From Klebsiella sp. RHBSTW-00484 (GTDB taxonomy: Bacteria > Pseudomonadota > Gammaproteobacteria > Enterobacterales > Enterobacteriaceae), in the NCBI RefSeq assembly GCF_013705725.1, contig NZ_CP055484.1, forward strand, positions 18,065 to 82,064: a stretch of 64,000 nt of DNA, written 5' to 3'. Under the pieces are notes generated by a model. The model was not told the DNA's origin and made no database searches. It was given only the letters and a program-made list of their open reading frames with translations. Of the stretch, positions 35,192 to 44,254 are shown piece after piece; position 1 is the first letter of the stretch; each line of letters begins with the position of its first letter. The position numbers and the translations under genes are program-made.

Positions 35192-35632
35192 ATGATTTAT
35201 TTTCGGGCTGGATGTATTGCTCTGTTTTTTATCACTATTCCGGCGCTGGCCTCAGAAGTAAGGGACGTTCCGGAAGGAAATCGGGTTTTCTGGTTTGTTG
35301 TTTTTCCTGTAACGTTCCTGATGTTCCCTGTTCTGTTCGGTGCGTTATTTTCCCGGAATTATTTCTTTAAAGAATACGTTATCATTGCAATGTCAGTTCT
35401 GATTACACAACTTGTTTTTATTGCATGCCTTTATTCATTTGACTATTTCAAAATTATTATGGTATCCGGGCTGGTTCAGTCGATAGTGCCTTCAATGATA
35501 TATGCCGGGATATCTGTTAAGGATGAAACAAAAATCGCCCGAACTTCAAGGTGCAAGGTTTGTATCGGAGGCGCGTCCATAGTTGTGACTGTGATTACAT
35601 GGTTTTTTTTAAAATTGCTGTTTGATTGTTGA
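35192..35632 (+). CDS. Hypothetical membrane protein after traF
   Basis: A 146-residue protein with a signal-like N-terminus and about three further hydrophobic segments (near residues 33-52, 62-85 and 125-143). It occupies the position of F trbA, but I cannot claim homology. It has lower GC than the flanking tra genes. Its 3' end overlaps the convergent gene 35595-35954. Confidence 0.55.
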   Translation: MIYFRAGCIALFFITIPALASEVRDVPEGNRVFWFVVFPVTFLMFPVLFGALFSRNYFFKEYVIIAMSVLITQLVFIACLYSFDYFKIIMVSGLVQSIVPSMIYAGISVKDETKIARTSRCKVCIGGASIVVTVITWFFLKLLFDC

Positions 35633-35954
35633 AACATTCATGGGGGTTAACTAGTTCATTTATTTTATAGTGACAAGCCAGTTGTATAAGAACACACCAT
35701 AAAAGAAAGATAATAATCCATGTGCGCTTTTTAAATATTTTTTTAATATAAATTGTTGTTATCCAGAACAGCCATGTTATCGCACCTGTCATTGTGACGG
35801 ATGTCAGAATGATAATCCCATAATCCGGGATGTTTTGAGGCGGTAATGATTTTGACAGGATGTATACCGCAAGCAGGATGATTGCGTTCCCCAACAGGGT
35901 TTCGCGGATGATATTCCTGATAACCAACAGTTTTTTTTCAACTTTATTATCCAT
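35595..35954 (-). CDS. Antisense-strand membrane protein (artA position)
   Basis: A 119-residue protein with three hydrophobic segments (near residues 22-38, 46-70 and 82-102), transcribed against the tra operon. I chose the inner ATG (AGGAGAGGAA just upstream) over one 24 bases earlier. F has artA on the opposite strand at the same place; whether these are homologous is unknown. It overlaps the 3' end of the preceding gene by 38 bases. Confidence 0.5.
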   Translation of the reverse strand: MDNKVEKKLLVIRNIIRETLLGNAIILLAVYILSKSLPPQNIPDYGIIILTSVTMTGAITWLFWITTIYIKKIFKKRTWIIIFLLWCVLIQLACHYKINELVNPHECFNNQTAILKKTM

Positions 35955-36042
35955 TTCCTCTCCTGCTATCCGTTTCAACTGATGTGGAACAATCAGTTAA
36001 ACACAGAGAATAAAACAGGTCCAAAACTTTGAAAGAGGTTAT

Positions 36043-36279
36043 ATGCGAAAGATTCGTTTTCCCGATTTAGACATTACCGGGATGTGGGTGCTGGCGGTGG
36101 GCGTGTTTTTCCACCTGATTGCCAGGCTCGTCAGAAAACAGCCTGAGCTGGCCGTTCAGGCCGGGGAAATTCTGGGGTTGGGTATGGTGATATTTGGTGG
36201 ATACCGAATTCTCAATGCCCTGATTGCTGAAGCTGAAAAGCAGGAGAAGGCCCGTGAAAAGCAACCTGAAGACAATTAG
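36043..36279 (+). CDS. traQ: Propilin chaperone TraQ
   Basis: A 78-residue inner-membrane protein (F: 94). It contains RFPDLDITGMWVLAVGVFFHL and two membrane segments (residues 12-28 and 42-62). TraQ helps insert TraA propilin. The tail is shorter than in F. trbB begins inside its 3' end. Confidence 0.88.
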   Translation: MRKIRFPDLDITGMWVLAVGVFFHLIARLVRKQPELAVQAGEILGLGMVIFGGYRILNALIAEAEKQEKAREKQPEDN

Positions 36280-36820
36280 GGCGGGTTTCACAACGGCTGC
36301 TTTGCTGTTGGCGCTTTCTCCCGTGACCTGGGCTGGTACGCTCGATGAAGTAAAATCCCTCTGGGACCCGCAGGGCATAACAGGCACGACGCCGGTGCCA
36401 TCTGCTGGCGTGTCCGCACCCGTGAAGCCGGTCTCTCAGGCCCGCTGGTACCGGCTCAGCAACGGCCAACAGGTTAATCTCAGTGACTGGAAAGTGGTGC
36501 TGTTTATGCAGGGGCACTGCCCGTACTGCCATAAGTTTGACCCGGTTCTGAAGCAGCTGTCCGGACAATACGGATTCTCGGTGTTCTCTTACACGATCGA
36601 CGGTCAGGGGGACGAGGCGTTCCCTGAAGCCCTGCCGGTACCGCCTGACGTGATGCAGACTTTTTTCCCGAATATCCCGGTAGCTACCCCGACCACGTTT
36701 CTGGTGAATGTGAATACGCTGGCGGCCTGGCCGATTCTGCAGGGCGCCACCGATGCTCAGGGATTTATGGCCAGAATGGATACGGTATTTCAAATGATGG
36801 GGGCACCTGATAATGGATAG
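36254..36820 (+). CDS. trbB: Disulfide isomerase TrbB
   Basis: A 188-residue periplasmic thioredoxin-fold protein with the active motif CPYC (residues 89-92) in FMQGHCPYCHKFDPVL. A signal peptide ends near TWAG. It acts on Cys-rich Tra proteins such as TraN, TraU and TraH. The GTG at 36254 follows AGGAG within the traQ tail; a longer frame starts at 36224. Confidence 0.93.
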   Translation: MKSNLKTIRAGFTTAALLLALSPVTWAGTLDEVKSLWDPQGITGTTPVPSAGVSAPVKPVSQARWYRLSNGQQVNLSDWKVVLFMQGHCPYCHKFDPVLKQLSGQYGFSVFSYTIDGQGDEAFPEALPVPPDVMQTFFPNIPVATPTTFLVNVNTLAAWPILQGATDAQGFMARMDTVFQMMGAPDNG

Positions 36821-37241
36821 TCTCAACAAAATATATTCTTCGTTACCCGTACTGGAAAGAAATAAACGCCTGAAGCTATCACGGCAAAAGAGATTCGATG
36901 TTTATTATTGTCTCGCTTTTATGTTTGGTTCTGCCGGATTATTTCTGTGGTGGGGAAGTCATGCGTATTTCAGTGTGTTCACTGAGCTGTTAACCCCGTC
37001 GGAGAAGCTGGGGTCTGCAGAGAACGTCATGAATCTGTGGAATGTCCTGATGTATTTCGTTCCCTTTATTCTTTTCTCACTTTCCATTGGTTGTCTGGCA
37101 ACGGCTTTGCTGGGAGTACTGATGGCCGAACTGGCTTTCTGGTTTGAATATGCCCTTGAAAAAAGCTTCCAGCGATATTTAAACCGCAACCTCCGACGGA
37201 AAAATAAAATGAAAGAAGGAGAGCCTGATGTTCATCCGTAA
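36813..37241 (+). CDS. Hypothetical membrane protein between trbB and traH
   Basis: A 142-residue protein with three hydrophobic segments (near residues 31-55, 74-95 and 95-112) and a basic C-terminus (RYLNRNLRRKNK). It overlaps trbB and traH at both ends, so it is embedded in the operon. F has trbJ and trbF here; I cannot see clear homology. Confidence 0.6.
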   Translation: MDSLNKIYSSLPVLERNKRLKLSRQKRFDVYYCLAFMFGSAGLFLWWGSHAYFSVFTELLTPSEKLGSAENVMNLWNVLMYFVPFILFSLSIGCLATALLGVLMAELAFWFEYALEKSFQRYLNRNLRRKNKMKEGEPDVHP

Positions 37242-38598
37242 ACCATTATCAGTGCTTTGTGGAATGTTGCTAGGGGTGTCATTGACGGCGGCCGCAGATG
37301 TTAACGGTGACATGAACAACTTCTTCAATAAGCTGGGGTTCGCGTCCAATACCAGTCAGCCTCAGGTCTGGCAGGGGCAGGCGGCGGGTTACGCTTCCGG
37401 CGGTTCGCTGTATGCCAGAACGCAGGTGAAAACGATCCAGCTGGTCAGCATGACCCTGCCGGATATTAATGCCGGTTGCGGCGGCATCGATGCATATCTG
37501 GGTTCGTTCTCTTTTATCAACAGCGAACAGCTGCAGCGCTTCGGCAAACAAATCATGTCCAACGCCGCGGGCTACTTCTTTGACCTGGCACTGCAGACCA
37601 CTGTACCCGAAATCAAGACCGCAAAGGACTTCCTGCAGAAGATGGCCAGCGACATCAACAGCATGAACCTCAGCAGCTGCCAGGCCGCGCAGGGAATTGT
37701 CGGCGGGCTGTTTCCTCGAACCCAGGTCGCTCAGCAGAAGGTATGCCAGGATATCGCCGGCGAGAGCAATATCTTTTCGGACTGGGCCGCGTCCCGACAG
37801 GGCTGTTCGGTGGGCGGGCAGATGGACAAGGTGCAGGACAAAGCCAGCGACAAGGACAAGGAACGGGTCATGAAGAACATCAATGTCATGTGGAATGCCC
37901 TGTCCAAAAACCGCCTCTTCGACGATAACAAAGAGCTGAAAGAGTTTGTGATGACGCTGACCGGTACCCTGATTTTTGGCGAGAACAGTGAAATCACACC
38001 GCTGCCGGCACGGACCACGGATCAGGACCTGATTAAGGCGATGATGGAGGGAGGGACGGCTAAAATCTACCACTGCAATGATTCAGAAAAATGTCTCAAG
38101 GTGGTGGCCGATGCCAGCGTGACGATTTCAGACAAAAAGGCGCTGAAGAACCAGATCTCCGCTCTGCTGAGCAGTATCCAGAACAAAGCAGTAACGGATA
38201 CCGCGCTGACAGAGCAGGAGAAAGGGTTTATCTCCAGCACCACCATCCCGGTCTTTAAATACCTGGTTGACCCGCAGATGCTCGGGGTCTCTAACTCGCT
38301 GCTGTACCAGCTGACGGACTATATCGGCTACGACATACTGCTGCAGTACATCCAGGAGCTGATCCAGCAGGCCCGTGCAATGGTCTCGACCGGTAACTAC
38401 CCGCAGTCGACGATGGACATGATCCTCGAGAACCTGAACCAGGCGAGTGTGCAGATTGCCGCTTTTCAGTCCCGGATACAGGTGCAGCAGGACGCGCTGC
38501 TGGTCGTTGACCGGCAGATGAGCTACATGCGTCAGCAGGTATCCGCCCGCATGATGACCCGCTACCAGAACAACTATCACTTCGGAGGGAGCCTCTGA
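37228..38598 (+). CDS. traH: Pilus assembly protein TraH
   Basis: A 456-residue periplasmic protein (F: 458) with a signal peptide ending TAAADV and a C-terminal coiled-coil-prone region (about residues 380-440). It contains GGIDAYLGSFSFINSEQL. It forms a complex with TraF and TraU. The traG ATG shares its last base. Confidence 0.95.
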   Translation: MFIRKPLSVLCGMLLGVSLTAAADVNGDMNNFFNKLGFASNTSQPQVWQGQAAGYASGGSLYARTQVKTIQLVSMTLPDINAGCGGIDAYLGSFSFINSEQLQRFGKQIMSNAAGYFFDLALQTTVPEIKTAKDFLQKMASDINSMNLSSCQAAQGIVGGLFPRTQVAQQKVCQDIAGESNIFSDWAASRQGCSVGGQMDKVQDKASDKDKERVMKNINVMWNALSKNRLFDDNKELKEFVMTLTGTLIFGENSEITPLPARTTDQDLIKAMMEGGTAKIYHCNDSEKCLKVVADASVTISDKKALKNQISALLSSIQNKAVTDTALTEQEKGFISSTTIPVFKYLVDPQMLGVSNSLLYQLTDYIGYDILLQYIQELIQQARAMVSTGNYPQSTMDMILENLNQASVQIAAFQSRIQVQQDALLVVDRQMSYMRQQVSARMMTRYQNNYHFGGSL

Positions 38599-41477
38599 TG
38601 CTGGAAATCTACACGATAGCCGGCGGCGACTGGTTTCGGGGCAACCTGAATGCCATTGCCGCTTTCATGAGTACCGGTACCTGGTCCTCCATTGAGAAAA
38701 TGTGTATCGCCTTTTCCGTACTGATTGTCGCCAGCAGCTGGGTGAAAAAGCACAACGTCATGGATCTGGTCGGCTGGGTGTTTGCCCTGACGCTGGTCTC
38801 GATGCTGGTCGTCATTCGCAAACCGGTGCAGATTATCGACTACAGTAATGTCTCTCAGGTCTATCAGGTCGACAATGTCCCGATAGGCCTGGCGATTCCT
38901 GCCTCACTGACAACACGCGTCGGGAATGCGCTGGTACAGAGCTATGAGATGATTTTCTCCCTGCCCGACAGCGTGACGTACAGCAAGACAGGGATGCTGT
39001 TTGGCAGTAATTTAATCGCTAAAAGCACCGACTTTTTATCGCAGAACCCGGAGATCACCACGTTGTTCTCTGACTATGTGCAGAACTGCGTCATGGGCGA
39101 TATTTTTCTCAACCATAAGTATTCCTTTGAGGAGCTGATGGAATCTGCTGACCCGTACTCGCTGATATTTTCTCAGCCGAGTCCACTTCGTCAGGTTCCT
39201 AATAACAGCTATAAGTTTCTGGAGAAAGACTATATTGGCACCACGTTTATCAGCTGTCAGGTGGCGGCAACGGAGCTGAAGCAACGGCTGGCTCTGGATA
39301 CCCAGACGGGCGGGAAAACCTGGAACTACTATGTGCGCCAGCTCTTTGGCGGCAAACCCAACCCGGACCTGCTGTTCAGCCAGATGATCGGTGACAGCTA
39401 TAACTTCTTCTACAGCTCGGGGCAGAGCGCGGGACAGATAATCCGCCAGAATGTCACCATGAATGCACTGCGCAGCGGTATTCAGAGCTACGCGGCCCGC
39501 AGTGGTGATACGGCCAGCCTGGTGAACATCGCCAACACCTCTTCGCTGGAGAAACAACGCCTGGCACAGGCGACAATGGGCCACCAGGCATTACGCTCCC
39601 TGCCGTTGATGCAGACGGTGGTGATGGGGATCATGATTGGCCTGTTTCCGATCATGGTGATGGCCGCCATGTTCAACATGATGACAATGCAGGTCATCAA
39701 GGGTTACTTTTATGCGCTGATGTGGCTGCAGTCCTGGCCTCTGCTGTACGCCATTCTGAACAGCGCGATGGCGTATTATGCGAAGCAAAATGGAGTACCG
39801 GTGGTCCTGTCTGAACTCTCTCAGGTTCAGCTCAAGAACTCCGATATTGCGACAACTGCGGGCTACATCTCGATGATGATCCCCCCCTTAACCTGGGCCA
39901 TGATTAAAAGTATGGGGGCAGGGTTTTCCAGCGCGTACAGTCATTTTGCCTCGTCGGGCCTCAGCTCGACGTCGCAGGCCTCTTCCAGCGTCGTGGACGG
40001 GAATTACTCGTTTTCGAATATGCAAACGGACAATGTCAGCGGAAACAGCTGGAACACCAACAGTTCAACGGCATTTGGACAGATGTCCCGGCAACTGGGG
40101 AACGGAGGCATGGGTACACAGACCCGGGATGGTTCGATGGTCTGGGACAGCAGCGGTGCGATGTCAAAACTGCCGGTGGATATTAATGTTGGCCGTCAGA
40201 TAGCCAGTGCACAGCAGCAGATGGCACGTGAATCTGACGTCCAGGCAGAGAGCTCTCTGCAGGGCTATAACAGCAGCGTGACCAGTGCCTGGAACAGCCT
40301 GAAGCAATTTGGCACAAATATGGGGACCAGCGCGTCAACCACCACGGGGGCAGATAATACCGAGTCGTCGCAGGATTCAATGGCGAAAAGCAAAATGTGG
40401 AACGCGGTTGTTTCAAATGCAAAAGCCAACAACATAAGTAACGAACAGTCGTTCCAGAACTTGATGGATGAATCGACAAGGGGCTCAATCACGGGTGAAG
40501 CTTACGGTGGGGTGAAATGGAGCTCGGGAGATCAGCTTGCCGGTAAACTGGGTAAATTGGCTACAGGAGCCAGTATCGATGGAGGTCTGAAAGTTGCAGC
40601 AAGTGGTACTGCGGGCACGGGTTCAACTGATACTGTAGGGCAATCCGGCCGCCACTCAGTAGATACCAGACATGATACCAGTAGCCAGGCGGCGAAAGAT
40701 TTTAAAGAGGGGGCTGACTACATCACCAGCCATAAAACCAGTACATCAGGTAACACGACAGATAATAATGCAAGCTCCCGCGTGGACCAGTTCTCTGCGT
40801 CACTTTCCAGTGCGAAAAACAGCTACGACCAATATACAAACAGCCGTACTCGCAGCCATGAATTTAGCGAAATGGCTTCTCGAACAGAGAGTATGAGCGG
40901 CCAGATGAGTGAGAATCTGACGCAGCAGTTTGCAAACTTTGTCCAACAACGGTCTCCACAGAATGCAGAAGCTATCCTGACAAATACCAGTTCGCCGGAA
41001 GTGGCAGCACAACGAGAATCGCTGGCCCGTGAATTTGTTAAGGCACAGGTAGAGCCTAAGGTTGATGGCGCCTATCAGGATGCGAGAGGCACAATCGGTC
41101 AGGGAATGCCTACTGTGTCAGGAGGTGGAGGGGCTGGTACCGTAGAAGCCGATTATAACCAGCACAGTGGCAGTATTGATGGAATGACGCATAATGCTGG
41201 AATCAAGGGTAATGTGGGTCAGACAGTGGGATCGATGGTGTCTCAAAACAAACAGGCACACGAGGAAAGCCGTCAGGGAATTCAGCAGCAGGGGGATGAT
41301 GTGAAAACACAGCAGACCGGTCTGGAAAACCACCACAAAAAAGAAGGAAATAATTTTAGTGAGCAATATAATAAAGAGATAAGTTCTCAACGAGACACGT
41401 TGATAAGTGATACAACGGAAAAACTCAGGGAGAATGCCTTAAAGAGATCAAAAGATCTTGAAGATAAGCTCCCTTAG
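38598..41477 (+). CDS. traG: TraG: pilus assembly, mating-pair stabilisation and exclusion target
   Basis: A 959-residue inner-membrane protein (F: 938). N-terminal membrane segments (about residues 30-75 and 335-450) serve pilus assembly. The long C-terminal part (from about 500) is Ser/Thr/Gln/Asn-rich and in F is the target of TraS for exclusion. The last ~150 residues are highly charged. Cognate specificity with the following traS-like gene is expected. Confidence 0.93.
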   Translation: MLEIYTIAGGDWFRGNLNAIAAFMSTGTWSSIEKMCIAFSVLIVASSWVKKHNVMDLVGWVFALTLVSMLVVIRKPVQIIDYSNVSQVYQVDNVPIGLAIPASLTTRVGNALVQSYEMIFSLPDSVTYSKTGMLFGSNLIAKSTDFLSQNPEITTLFSDYVQNCVMGDIFLNHKYSFEELMESADPYSLIFSQPSPLRQVPNNSYKFLEKDYIGTTFISCQVAATELKQRLALDTQTGGKTWNYYVRQLFGGKPNPDLLFSQMIGDSYNFFYSSGQSAGQIIRQNVTMNALRSGIQSYAARSGDTASLVNIANTSSLEKQRLAQATMGHQALRSLPLMQTVVMGIMIGLFPIMVMAAMFNMMTMQVIKGYFYALMWLQSWPLLYAILNSAMAYYAKQNGVPVVLSELSQVQLKNSDIATTAGYISMMIPPLTWAMIKSMGAGFSSAYSHFASSGLSSTSQASSSVVDGNYSFSNMQTDNVSGNSWNTNSSTAFGQMSRQLGNGGMGTQTRDGSMVWDSSGAMSKLPVDINVGRQIASAQQQMARESDVQAESSLQGYNSSVTSAWNSLKQFGTNMGTSASTTTGADNTESSQDSMAKSKMWNAVVSNAKANNISNEQSFQNLMDESTRGSITGEAYGGVKWSSGDQLAGKLGKLATGASIDGGLKVAASGTAGTGSTDTVGQSGRHSVDTRHDTSSQAAKDFKEGADYITSHKTSTSGNTTDNNASSRVDQFSASLSSAKNSYDQYTNSRTRSHEFSEMASRTESMSGQMSENLTQQFANFVQQRSPQNAEAILTNTSSPEVAAQRESLAREFVKAQVEPKVDGAYQDARGTIGQGMPTVSGGGGAGTVEADYNQHSGSIDGMTHNAGIKGNVGQTVGSMVSQNKQAHEESRQGIQQQGDDVKTQQTGLENHHKKEGNNFSEQYNKEISSQRDTLISDTTEKLRENALKRSKDLEDKLP

Positions 41478-41493
41478 GATTTGGGGATAGAAG

Positions 41494-42162
41494 ATGATAA
41501 CTGAGAAAATTATTCAAAAAGAATTGGGCGTTTTAGTTAAAGTGCTAAGTTATAGTGGTTTGAAGTCGGTATCGTTTTGGAAAAGTGTATGGCCAGGGCT
41601 TATGCTTTGCAGTTGGTTTGTTTTTTGGCCGCTAATGTTTTTTAGTGGTCGATTATATTCACCTTTTAATATTAGTGAGGAGCGACTCGGAGTCGTCGTG
41701 TCTATAGGAACTTCTTTTGTTTTAGGATTGTTATCTTTAATTTTTATTGGTAGCGCTCGTTCTTTATATTTGTCTGCTCCGTACAGCTTTAGAATTAACT
41801 CGAAAATGTATTTTTTTCTCTCCAAGAAAATAAAAAGATACGCTGCCGTGTTTTCTTTTTGGTATGCTGTGCTTGTTGTCTTTTGTGCTTTATTTAATCT
41901 AAGTACGATATGTTTTTTGTCTGCAATCATTGCTTCAGTGATTGGTTTCTCTGTGTACATGAATATAGATTTTAATCGATATAAAATAAATGAGTTGGCA
42001 TATATTTTAACACCATGTAAACGTGTTGGCGAAAGTATAATATCAACCAGTAGTAGTTTTGATGGCATAAAAATAGATGAGCATAATCCAGCAACAGGTC
42101 TTCCAATGAATGGTGGTGTTGATGTTGCGGGGAATCCATATGGTTACAGTAGACATGAGTAA
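41494..42162 (+). CDS. Entry-exclusion candidate (traS position)
   Basis: A 222-residue inner-membrane protein with about four hydrophobic segments (near residues 32-50, 67-86, 117-135 and 137-155). It has a soluble C-terminus ending DEHNPATGLPMNGGVDVAGN plus PYGYSRHE. The gene is clearly more AT-rich than traG. Position between traG and traT suggests TraS, which blocks entry of the same plasmid, but TraS alleles vary greatly and I see no direct match. Confidence 0.6.
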   Translation: MITEKIIQKELGVLVKVLSYSGLKSVSFWKSVWPGLMLCSWFVFWPLMFFSGRLYSPFNISEERLGVVVSIGTSFVLGLLSLIFIGSARSLYLSAPYSFRINSKMYFFLSKKIKRYAAVFSFWYAVLVVFCALFNLSTICFLSAIIASVIGFSVYMNIDFNRYKINELAYILTPCKRVGESIISTSSSFDGIKIDEHNPATGLPMNGGVDVAGNPYGYSRHE

Positions 42163-42222
42163 GCTTTGAGTTGTAGTTTAAGTAAATGTGGTTTACTCGG
42201 CTGCTTATAAATTAAGCTGTCA

Positions 42223-42264
42223 TTTGTATTTGTATTTGTATTTGTATTTGTATTTGTATTTGTG
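42223..42264. repeat. TTTGTA hexamer repeat
   Basis: About seven tandem TTTGTA units, the last imperfect, in the gap between the traS-like gene and traT. Confidence 0.9.
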
Positions 42265-42333
42265 TTTTATGTGGGTGTTGCATTAATTGTCATTAGTTCA
42301 CAGCACTCGCATGCTTATCCTAGATGTAAAATG

Positions 42334-42384
42334 AAAACTCTCAGGCCTATTAATTATGGTAGTTTATTAATAGGCTAAGAGTTT
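42334..42384. terminator. Long hairpin upstream of traT
   Basis: The main stem is GCCTATTAAT/ATTAATAGGC (42345-42354 and 42366-42375), extended by AAACTCT/AGAGTTT after a small bulge. It could end the traG-traS transcript or regulate traT. No long T-run follows. Confidence 0.5.
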
Positions 42385-42520
42385 CTTTGGGTTATTATTG
42401 ATTGTTCAAACCGTAATAAATTTATACCTTTCCCTTAAAATTCCTTTATAGTGAATGCGCATTCCGAAGAAATAAGAGAATGTGTATTCACTTATATTGA
42501 TTATGTCTCAAGGATTCAGG

Positions 42521-43252
42521 ATGAAACTAAATAAAATCATGGCTGTAATGGTCATCAGTTCAGCACTGGTGCTTTCCGGTTGTAGCGCAATGGGTACAGC
42601 AATTAAAAAGCGTAATCTGGATGTAAAAACACAGATGAGCGAAACAATCTGGCTGGAGCCGTCAAATAATAAGACCGTTTATCTGCAAATCAAAAATACC
42701 TCTGATAAAGATATGAGCGGGCTCCAGTCGAAAATCACCAGTACCGTCACAGCAAAAGGCTACCAGGTCGTCACTAATCCCGATACCGCGGGTTACTGGA
42801 TTCAGGCAAATGTCCTGAAGGCCGATAAAATGGACCTGCGTGAAACCCAGGGCTGGCTAAGCCGGGGTTATGAAGGTGCGGCAACAGCGGCTGCGCTGGG
42901 TGCAGGGATCACCGCCTATAATTCCAGTTCAGCCGGCGCGACCCTCGGTGTCGGTCTGGCAGCTGGACTGGTAGGCATGGCGGCTGATGCGATGGTGGAA
43001 GACGTGAACTACACGATGATCACCGATGTTCAGATCTCCGAACGGGCCAAAACCCAGGTACAGACGGATAATGTCGCGGTATTACGCCAGGGTACCTCCG
43101 GTGCGAAAGTGCAAACCAGCACCGAAACCGGTAATCAGCATAAATACCAGACGCGCGTTGTCTCCAGTGCGAACAAAGTTAATCTCAAGTTCCCGGAAGC
43201 ACAGCCTGTTCTGGAAGACCAGCTGGCTAAATCTATCGCGAATATTCTGTAA
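42521..43252 (+). CDS. traT: Surface exclusion lipoprotein TraT
   Basis: A 243-residue outer-membrane lipoprotein (F: 244) with lipobox VLSGC (Cys21). It reduces mating-aggregate formation and gives serum resistance. ATG 42521 (MKLNKIM) after AGGATTCAGG is used rather than an earlier in-frame ATG at 42482. A Gly/Ala-rich hydrophobic stretch (about residues 130-165) is typical. The gap upstream (42163-42520) may hold its own promoter. Confidence 0.95.
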   Translation: MKLNKIMAVMVISSALVLSGCSAMGTAIKKRNLDVKTQMSETIWLEPSNNKTVYLQIKNTSDKDMSGLQSKITSTVTAKGYQVVTNPDTAGYWIQANVLKADKMDLRETQGWLSRGYEGAATAAALGAGITAYNSSSAGATLGVGLAAGLVGMAADAMVEDVNYTMITDVQISERAKTQVQTDNVAVLRQGTSGAKVQTSTETGNQHKYQTRVVSSANKVNLKFPEAQPVLEDQLAKSIANIL

Positions 43253-43443
43253 GTTTGCCACCTCACGGCCCGGGTATACCGGGCCAGACTGACATCGCCT
43301 CCCTGGCCTGTCAGGTTAATTCGACATTTAATCAGCTTATTCCTCCTCAGAACGGTGAGCAGTTGCACAATTTATTTGTGCATCTGTGAGGCGTTGCCGC
43401 CATCGGCGGAGTTATTTCATCTTTTTTAATTTAGAGGTTATAT

Positions 43444-44136
43444 ATGGCAACATCTGAATCTGCCAGATCTGTTGATACGCATGAATTGATGCCGAGTGAT
43501 TTTTATCCGCACCCCTCAGAGGGTGGCGCTTATTCCTCATCGCAACAGAGTGTCCCGACTTTCGTTGATGACTATGTTGTGTATTTCGGCGGTGCATTTG
43601 TTATTGTGTTCTTTGTTTTGATAATATTATTCTTGTCCCGAAAAAATACTTCTTTACACACGAAAAGTAAGCGTGATGCTTTGCCTGTCAATCCCGATAA
43701 AAAGCCTGAAGGATGGAGCCAGCCAGAATATTTCCAGCTCTCCTTATGTGTGGAAGGGCCGGCAGACGCTGATGATTCCGTCTTTTCTTCTCTCGCCTCT
43801 CGTGTTGTCCGCGAAGCTGAAAATCTGTATATCCCCGGCGTCAATCGCCGCGACAGCTCTGACGGTGAGTTTGCCTGGTCTGTGCAGACTAAATTTCCTT
43901 CTGACAAGCTGTGCGGCTCCTGGCTTTCTCCGGGGACAGGCTGGTTTGAACGTCCGGATATCATTGAACGTCCCGTGAAATGGCTCTGCGTCTGCCTGCA
44001 ATATACGGCTGAAACATCGCCATCCGCACTCCATTCCCTTGTTGATGAGGCCGGACGGCAGGTAGCGAAATCGTACCTCAAAGGCGGACATTGTCACGGC
44101 TCTGAGGGCTATACCTTCTGCATACGTAGCTTCTGA
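43444..44136 (+). CDS. Hypothetical membrane-anchored protein between traT and traD
   Basis: A 230-residue protein with a short N-terminal part, one membrane segment (about residues 48-66) and a cytoplasmic or periplasmic domain of about 150 residues (QPEYFQLSLCVEGPADADDS, WLCVCLQYTAETSPS, C-terminal GGHCHGSEGYTFC). No family is recognised. F has nothing at this point. It may belong to a Klebsiella-type tra accessory set. Confidence 0.6.
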   Translation: MATSESARSVDTHELMPSDFYPHPSEGGAYSSSQQSVPTFVDDYVVYFGGAFVIVFFVLIILFLSRKNTSLHTKSKRDALPVNPDKKPEGWSQPEYFQLSLCVEGPADADDSVFSSLASRVVREAENLYIPGVNRRDSSDGEFAWSVQTKFPSDKLCGSWLSPGTGWFERPDIIERPVKWLCVCLQYTAETSPSALHSLVDEAGRQVAKSYLKGGHCHGSEGYTFCIRSF

Positions 44137-44254
44137 ATGATTGCAGCGGATGAGGACCCGCAACAATGCTGTGATGACATTTTCTGTAGTGATGTATTTC
44201 CTTTGATTCATCTGTTCCCCCCCGGCTGTATTAATTTAATGACGGATTATTGCC

